Of a stretch of DNA of 19,208 bases, positions 14,743-19,208 are shown piece by piece; within the stretch, counting starts at the first letter, position 1; every line of letters starts with the position of its first letter. The stretch is taken from contig DCHM01000014.1 in NCBI GenBank assembly GCA_002314835.1, positions 7,940 to 27,147 on the forward strand. Direction: 5' to 3'. The stretch comes from Clostridiales bacterium UBA1752 (GTDB lineage Bacteria; Bacillota; Clostridia; Oscillospirales; CAG-382). A program made the position numbers and the translations under genes. The notes beneath the pieces were generated by a model. The model did no database searches and was not told the origin of the DNA. It saw only the letters and a program-made list of their open reading frames with translations.

Positions 14743-15448
14743 ACGTAAAAAGTTTGCGGCGGAGCATATCTATCCAGCCCGTGCGCGAATTGACTATAAA
14801 CAGCAATCCCGAAATAATGCCGAATACCGCTACGACAAACCAGCACCATATTAGCTTAAAGTCGTCGTAGAAAGTCAGAGCCAGCACCGTTTCAAACACT
14901 ACCGACAGTGCACCGAACATTGCGATGATGATAGCCGCCTTTGGCAGGTTGCCGAGGCGCTTGATGCGCGAAATGAGCAGCGAAACGCAGATATAAACAA
15001 ACAGTTCGCCGATTACCGGTAGGGCAAACGGCAGATACCACGTCACCATGTCGCCGTTTATCCACGCTATCAGCGCCACGTAGAGCGCCGTCGCTATGCC
15101 GTCGATTGAGAGGCAGATATACGGGTTTGGCTTTTTGATGAGCATTGGGAGCAATACGTAGCAAAACGTCAGTATAGCCGCTCCGTACAAATACAGCTCC
15201 CATAGTTTTGCAAAGTGCTGTATTATCTGCAAGATCAGCGCGACCACTATCGGTATCGACAGAGCAATAGTACCGAGTATGCCCATAAACCGTCTGTTGA
15301 CGGTCTTGCGGATTTTTTCGACCTTTTGCGGATAGGGGTAATATTCCTCTCGCTCTATTTCGTTGGGATTTACGACCGGAGTAGTGCAGAGCGGACACAC
15401 TTTTTCGGACGCGGCGAGCTTGACGCCGCAGTTGACACAGTAGGACAT
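14741..15448 (-). CDS. Zinc-ribbon DUF6320 family membrane protein
   Basis: A 235-aa protein with an N-terminal zinc ribbon (Cys4, Cys7, Cys18, Cys21, pattern CVNC ... CPLC), a short basic linker and six membrane segments at about 55-76, 84-104, 108-130, 137-160, 170-193 and 199-219. The layout matches DUF6320 proteins, whose function I do not know to be established. The stop lies within the terminator's T run. The ATG shares one base with the stop of the acyltransferase gene (TAATG on the - strand), and an AAAGGAG site lies 12 nt upstream. The two genes are likely functional partners, for example with this protein supplying a membrane platform or substrate path for the acyltransferase; that is inference. 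Confidence 0.82.
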   Translation of the reverse strand: MSYCVNCGVKLAASEKVCPLCTTPVVNPNEIEREEYYPYPQKVEKIRKTVNRRFMGILGTIALSIPIVVALILQIIQHFAKLWELYLYGAAILTFCYVLLPMLIKKPNPYICLSIDGIATALYVALIAWINGDMVTWYLPFALPVIGELFVYICVSLLISRIKRLGNLPKAAIIIAMFGALSVVFETVLALTFYDDFKLIWCWFVVAVFGIISGLLFIVNSRTGWIDMLRRKLFT

Positions 15449-16743
15449 TATTTGCAGAGACTCCTTTCTCTGAGGTTGCTCTCGACCGTTACGGGTACGC
15501 CGTCGGCGACGAGACGGGTAAAAACGCCTCTTTCGACCTCGGCGGAGCGCAGGGTGCGAGTGAAATTGATGTTTGTTTTGCCGTTATAGCTTGCTACGGC
15601 GCACATGACTGGGTTTTGATAGAGCGGTCCGACCTGAAAATCAAATCGGTTTACATAATGTTTAAGTCCCTCGGGTAAATCTATTTTGCCGAGGTTTGAC
15701 ATGAGCGAAGCGGTTTGTATATCCCCCGTTGCGAGGTAAATCAATTTGAGTATTGGCACTTTAATAAAGAGGGGGGCCGCCTTTAGCAGTGCCTTGCGCT
15801 GTGCGTCAACGTTGCCGCTGAATTTGGCACACATCTTTTGCGGAGTGACCTCGAGATACATATAGTGCTTTACTGCAGACGCGATTTCGGCAAAGGTATA
15901 TTCGCCGTACGCGCCCTCTATGCCGGGGTTAACGTAGGACGCAAAATTTCGCACCGTTTCGGACTGAAAGAGCGACCTGAGGTTGACGGGCACGCATATT
16001 TTGACCGGCTTTTTGCGTTCTGAAATCCGTTTGTCGGATTTTTGGATGGCGAGTATGCTCTCTATCATGCAGGCGGTCAGATATTGTGTCAGTGAAACGT
16101 CGTATCTGTGAGCCGCCTCGAGCAGCTTGTCGGTGTCTGCCACGCCTGTAATGATATTTAGGAAGCCTTTTTCCCTTTGCCCCGTGAGACTGTATGACGA
16201 CTTTTCACCGCGCGGAACCGAGATTGCCTTTGCATAGCGGATAAAGCTGTCTTCTCTCTCGGCAGGAGTAGGAGGACAAGCGCAGTCGAGTACACCGTAT
16301 CCGTAATCAACATCAGCGCCGTATTTGAGGCGGATATATTCACCGACTAAGGTTTTGAGGAATATCATGCCTCCCGTGCCGTCTGACAGGACGTGAAAGA
16401 ATTCGAGCGCTATCCTGCCGCCGTAGTATCTGACCTTAAACAAAAACTTTTTGTTCTTTTTTGCGTCTATTGGCAGGCAGGGGTTGGCTACGTCGTCGTC
16501 TATCGGCGGAGTGCCGTGCAGCTCCTCAAGGTAAAACCAAAAGAGCCCGCGCTTTACGCATACACCGAAGGTCGGCAGGCGGCGCAGAGTGTTTTGCAGT
16601 GCTTTTTCGAGCACCGATTTGTCTATATCCTCATTCAGTACGGCGCTGACGCGGAACATAGCCATCCAGCTGCGCGTCTTGACCGTGGGATAAATGGTAG
16701 CGGCGTTATCCAAACGATACCAGTTTTTTGTGTTGTGTTTCAT
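15448..16743 (-). CDS. Condensation-superfamily acyltransferase (alcohol acetyltransferase-like)
   Basis: A 431-aa protein of the CoA-dependent acyltransferase/condensation fold, the group that includes alcohol acetyltransferases, PapA-type enzymes and NRPS condensation domains. The catalytic HxxxDG motif is present as HVLSDG (His117, Asp121, Gly122), preceded by the expected strand IALEFF. The N-terminal NWYRLDNAATIYP and the later segments KICVPVNLR and SNLGKID are consistent with this family; the latter resembles the second-lobe DFG-like region. No signal peptide or membrane helix is seen, so it acts in the cytoplasm or on the inner membrane face. It overlaps TrmO (upstream) and DUF6320 (downstream) by one base each. 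The acyl donor and acceptor are unknown; the acetyltransferase name is by family only. Confidence 0.8.
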   Translation of the reverse strand: MKHNTKNWYRLDNAATIYPTVKTRSWMAMFRVSAVLNEDIDKSVLEKALQNTLRRLPTFGVCVKRGLFWFYLEELHGTPPIDDDVANPCLPIDAKKNKKFLFKVRYYGGRIALEFFHVLSDGTGGMIFLKTLVGEYIRLKYGADVDYGYGVLDCACPPTPAEREDSFIRYAKAISVPRGEKSSYSLTGQREKGFLNIITGVADTDKLLEAAHRYDVSLTQYLTACMIESILAIQKSDKRISERKKPVKICVPVNLRSLFQSETVRNFASYVNPGIEGAYGEYTFAEIASAVKHYMYLEVTPQKMCAKFSGNVDAQRKALLKAAPLFIKVPILKLIYLATGDIQTASLMSNLGKIDLPEGLKHYVNRFDFQVGPLYQNPVMCAVASYNGKTNINFTRTLRSAEVERGVFTRLVADGVPVTVESNLRERSLCK

Positions 16744-17402
16744 TATTTAATCTCTTTGACAGTCAGCATATTGCCGACAACGGTAAACTTGATTTCAAAC
16801 CCTGCGTACTCAAAGCCGTAAACGCGCGTATCGTCGTCCTGATACGACGGTCTCGGGTCGCCCATCAATAGCGCAACGAGGGCTTTTTGCTTGTCGCTCG
16901 GCAGCTTGCAAAGCTGTGTGTCGGTTATCGTAACGGCGAGGCGGTCGCCCATCACCTCGTCCGCAAATCCGCACACCGCATCCGGTATGCTGTCTGTGTA
17001 TGCAATATAAGGCTTAATATCGTAAATCGGGGTGCCGTTCATAAGGTCTGCACCCTGCACCTTTAGCACGGTGCCGTCCTTGGTTTGCTCGGTGCCGAGC
17101 AGTCTGACACAGCTTAAACCTATCGGGTTGGGTCTAAACGGCGAACGCGTGGCAAAAACTCCCACGTGCTTATTGCCTCCGAGGCGCGGAGGTCTGACGG
17201 TCGGCGACCATTTGTCTCTGTGAGCTTCGCTGAAATCCCATATCAGCCACAGGTGCGAATACCCATCGATGCCCCTTAGGGCTTCGTTTACGCGGTATTC
17301 GGGTTCAAACACGATATATCCGATTGTCTGTGCGAGCCCGCTTTGGCGCGGTATGCCGAATTTGGTGGTATAGTCGTTTTTGATATGAGCGATGATTTTC
17401 AT
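16743..17402 (-). CDS. trmO: tRNA (adenine(37)-N6)-methyltransferase TrmO
   Basis: A 219-aa SAM-dependent methyltransferase of the TsaA/YaeB (UPF0066) beta-barrel family. It N6-methylates threonylcarbamoyladenosine at position 37 of tRNAs decoding ACY threonine codons. Conserved stretches are GIPRQSGLA near residue 17, GYSHLWLIWDF (47-57), RPPRLGG (70-76), VGVFATRSPFRPNPIGLS (80-97) and NGTPIYDIKPYI (123-134). A C-terminal extension with DPRPSYQDDDTRVYG is typical of bacterial members. It overlaps the upstream S-component gene by 4 bases (ATGA) and the downstream acyltransferase by one, so it is fully embedded in a transport and membrane operon. No functional link to those genes is obvious. 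Confidence 0.95.
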   Translation of the reverse strand: MKIIAHIKNDYTTKFGIPRQSGLAQTIGYIVFEPEYRVNEALRGIDGYSHLWLIWDFSEAHRDKWSPTVRPPRLGGNKHVGVFATRSPFRPNPIGLSCVRLLGTEQTKDGTVLKVQGADLMNGTPIYDIKPYIAYTDSIPDAVCGFADEVMGDRLAVTITDTQLCKLPSDKQKALVALLMGDPRPSYQDDDTRVYGFEYAGFEIKFTVVGNMLTVKEIK

Positions 17403-18079
17403 ACTACTACTCCGTATTTTGCGGTGATACGCCCGAGCGAAAAGCCTATCGGCTTTGATAATATCAGCATAAACAGTACGTTTGACACCGCATAGACTGC
17501 CGTGACGGGCAGAGACGTGGCGACCACCGCGAGATACTGCATGGCGCTAAAGCCTTCGCCTATCCACAGCACCGTCCATACATCCATAATCAGTGAAAAA
17601 ATCACTCCCGACACTGCGGCGTAAATATACAGCAAAAACCTGTTTTTGATAAGAAGTTTTGACAAAAGCCCTGCGACAAATCCGATAACGCCCCACGAAA
17701 TCATCTGAAACGGTGTCCACGCACCCTGTGCGAATACAAAGTTTGACACTATCGCGGTGAGTGCGCCGCACATAAAGCCGCTTTCGGCACCGAGATACAT
17801 ACCGCAGAGTATGACGATTGCGGCAACAGGCTTAAAGGACGGCAAAAATGCAAAAGCAAACCGTCCGACGATGGATATGGCGGTCATTACTGCGAGCAGG
17901 GCGGCGCGGCGTGCGTCGTTTTTTTGTTTCTCAAACGTGATAAAAAACGGTATGCAGGCTACGACAGCGACAGACACGGCGAGATAGAGATAACTGCGTT
18001 CTCCAAAGCAGAGCGTGCCGAGCAAAACGGCTATCGGCAGCAGGATGAGGCAAATGATGACGGCAATTTTGCGCTTCAT
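17399..18079 (-). CDS. ECF transporter S (substrate-binding) component
   Basis: A 226-aa hydrophobic protein with about seven membrane segments. It is the substrate-specific subunit of an energy-coupling-factor transporter, the type that imports vitamins and other trace nutrients. The family core is ARRAALLAVMTAISIVGR, then FKPVAAIVILCGMYLGAESG, then ALTAIVSNFVFAQGAWTPFQ and WGVIGFVAGLLSK. The first two membrane segments (about 5-50) come before this core. The SNFxFxQGxWTPxQ signature resembles S components predicted to handle cobalamin or its precursors (CblT/CbrT-like); I offer this as a tentative guess only. The start overlaps the ECF ATPase stop by 4 bases. No T component is visible; it may lie beyond the right edge or be shared from elsewhere. 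Confidence 0.85.
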   Translation of the reverse strand: MKRKIAVIICLILLPIAVLLGTLCFGERSYLYLAVSVAVVACIPFFITFEKQKNDARRAALLAVMTAISIVGRFAFAFLPSFKPVAAIVILCGMYLGAESGFMCGALTAIVSNFVFAQGAWTPFQMISWGVIGFVAGLLSKLLIKNRFLLYIYAAVSGVIFSLIMDVWTVLWIGEGFSAMQYLAVVATSLPVTAVYAVSNVLFMLILSKPIGFSLGRITAKYGVVV

Positions 18080-19208
18080 TGCTTTTTACCTGCCGAGATA
18101 ATCTCTTGTGCGGTTATCGCACCGTCAAATATTCCGCGCGAAATGCGCGCGGCGGTAGTCGTATAGTATCTGCTTGTGGCAAAAAACTCGCTCGGTGTGA
18201 CGGGATTTGTTATAGTGCCGTCAAACAGCATCGCACATCGGTCGGCGACTGATGCGGCAAAGTCGAGGTCGTGCGTCACGAGCATAACCGTTATGCCGCG
18301 TGATTTGAGCGTGGATATTATATCTCTGAGTGCATATTTTGCGTCGGCGTCAAGCCCCTTGGTAGGCTCGTCGAGCAAGAGTATTTCTGGCTCTGTGAGC
18401 AATAGCTTTGCTATGGCGCACTTTTGCCTTTCACCGCCCGAAAGGTCGGACGGGTGACGGGACAGCAAATCGCCGACGCCCATTAGCTTTACGGCGTCTT
18501 TGCAGTCCTTGCTTATCGCCTCGAGGTCTGCGCCTATCGTCTGATAAACGAATACGTCGCTGACGTTTTGCGGCAGCATGGCGATTTTTGACTCTGTTTT
18601 GACCTTGCCGCGCAATGGCTTTGACAGTCCGCACAGCACCTTTAAAAGTGTTGTTTTGCCGTGCCCGTTGCCTCCGACCAAACAAAAGCACTCGGATTTA
18701 TACAGAGTAAGCGAAGCACCGCTCAGCACGTCCGCACCGTTTTTTGTATATCTGTAATATATATCTTTGGCGGTCAGTACCGCTTGACCCGTTGCCTCTG
18801 CACTATGAGGCAGGGACGTAGGCTCGTATCTGTTTTGTAATTCCGCACGGCAGTCCTTGACGCTGAGTGACGGCTTACCGAAACCAAGCTCCGCAGCAAT
18901 ACGCATCGGGGTAGGCAGGTATCTGCTATGCATGAGCTTTGATACCTCTTGCGGAATTGTAACCGTCAGTCTGCCGCCATCGAGTAAAAGTACCTTGTCA
19001 CACAAGGCAAACAGCGCGTCGGTGCGGTGCTCCGAAATAACTACGGTCACGCCGAAATCGTTGTTTACTCGCACCAAAGCGTCGGTAAATTCGCCTGCGG
19101 CTATCGGGTCGAGCTGAGATATAGGCTCGTCGAGCAACAGCACGTCGGGATTCATCACCATGACAGACGCGAGCGCGAGCAGTTGCTTTTGACCGCCCGA
19201 AAGCGTGT
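18076..19208 (-). CDS. ECF transporter ATPase with two fused ATP-binding domains, N-terminus outside window
   Basis: The last 376 residues of a fused EcfA-EcfA' (CbiO-CbiO) ATPase that energises the ECF transporter. The frame is open to the window edge, so the gene continues to the right. From the first ATPase domain only the signature LSGGQKQLLALAS (about 19205-19165), Walker B DVLLLDEP and SQLDP, and the switch region VISEHRTDA remain; its Walker A is outside. The second domain is complete: Walker A GGNGHGKTT (about 18653-18679), signature DLSGGERQKCAIAKLLL (about 18411-18461), Walker B EILLLDEPTKGLD and VTHDLDFA. A linker of about 60 residues joins them. Such fused ATPases in Firmicutes typically accompany dedicated S and T components. 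Confidence 0.93.
   Translation of the reverse strand, partial: TLSGGQKQLLALASVMVMNPDVLLLDEPISQLDPIAAGEFTDALVRVNNDFGVTVVISEHRTDALFALCDKVLLLDGGRLTVTIPQEVSKLMHSRYLPTPMRIAAELGFGKPSLSVKDCRAELQNRYEPTSLPHSAEATGQAVLTAKDIYYRYTKNGADVLSGASLTLYKSECFCLVGGNGHGKTTLLKVLCGLSKPLRGKVKTESKIAMLPQNVSDVFVYQTIGADLEAISKDCKDAVKLMGVGDLLSRHPSDLSGGERQKCAIAKLLLTEPEILLLDEPTKGLDADAKYALRDIISTLKSRGITVMLVTHDLDFAASVADRCAMLFDGTITNPVTPSEFFATSRYYTTTAARISRGIFDGAITAQEIISAGKKQ

Noticed and set aside
1..19208. tRNA or rRNA genes, CRISPR arrays, transposases, attachment sites, riboswitches
   Set aside because: I read both strands for cloverleaf-like segments, regularly spaced repeats, transposase motifs and conserved riboswitch cores and saw none. 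Intergenic gaps are too short for most of them.

Overview
The window looks like a chromosomal segment of a Gram-positive anaerobe of the class Clostridia (Bacillota), probably an uncultured gut lineage. The evidence is the gene content (DUF975 and DUF6320 membrane proteins, an ECF vitamin-type transporter, PepF, a cytoplasmic GH35 beta-galactosidase, many short lipoproteins), AGGAG-type ribosome binding sites and consensus sigma-A promoters. I cannot name a species. There are no rRNA or tRNA genes, CRISPR arrays or insertion sequences. Coding density is very high and the only sizeable gene-free stretch is 9918-10157.

Region 1 (1-7870, + strand) is one tightly packed operon: the end of a polysaccharide deacetylase, a D,D-carboxypeptidase (S11), a GH35 beta-galactosidase, oligoendopeptidase F, a DUF368 polyprenyl-phosphate transporter, an SGNH-hydrolase lipoprotein and a small lipoprotein. 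Neighbours overlap or sit within 10 nt, and a clean hairpin terminator follows. Several members act at or feed the cell envelope.

Region 2 (7897-8893) is a broken locus. The first ~77 residues of a solute-binding lipoprotein run, in a different frame, into the C-terminal part of a membrane-anchored HD-GYP phosphodiesterase. This is a deletion chimera or an assembly join. A bidirectional terminator separates it from an unrecognised four-TM membrane protein on the - strand (8940-9917), which has its own perfect consensus promoter.

Region 3 (10059-14010, + strand) is a polar amino acid ABC transporter operon (binding lipoprotein, permease, ATPase) translationally coupled to an AbgB-like M20D amidohydrolase. 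This suggests uptake and intracellular cleavage of an amidated amino acid or dipeptide. A promoter and a palindrome lie upstream, and a hairpin sits between the binding-protein and permease genes.

Region 4 (14021-14692, + strand) is a single DUF975 membrane protein gene. Its perfect TTGACA-N17-TATAAT promoter is overlaid by a 9-bp inverted repeat that looks like a repressor operator.

Region 5 (14741-19208, - strand) is another overlapping operon, read right to left: a two-domain ECF ATPase (cut by the window edge), an ECF S component, TrmO, a condensation-type acyltransferase and a zinc-ribbon/DUF6320 membrane protein. It ends at a terminator shared with region 4.
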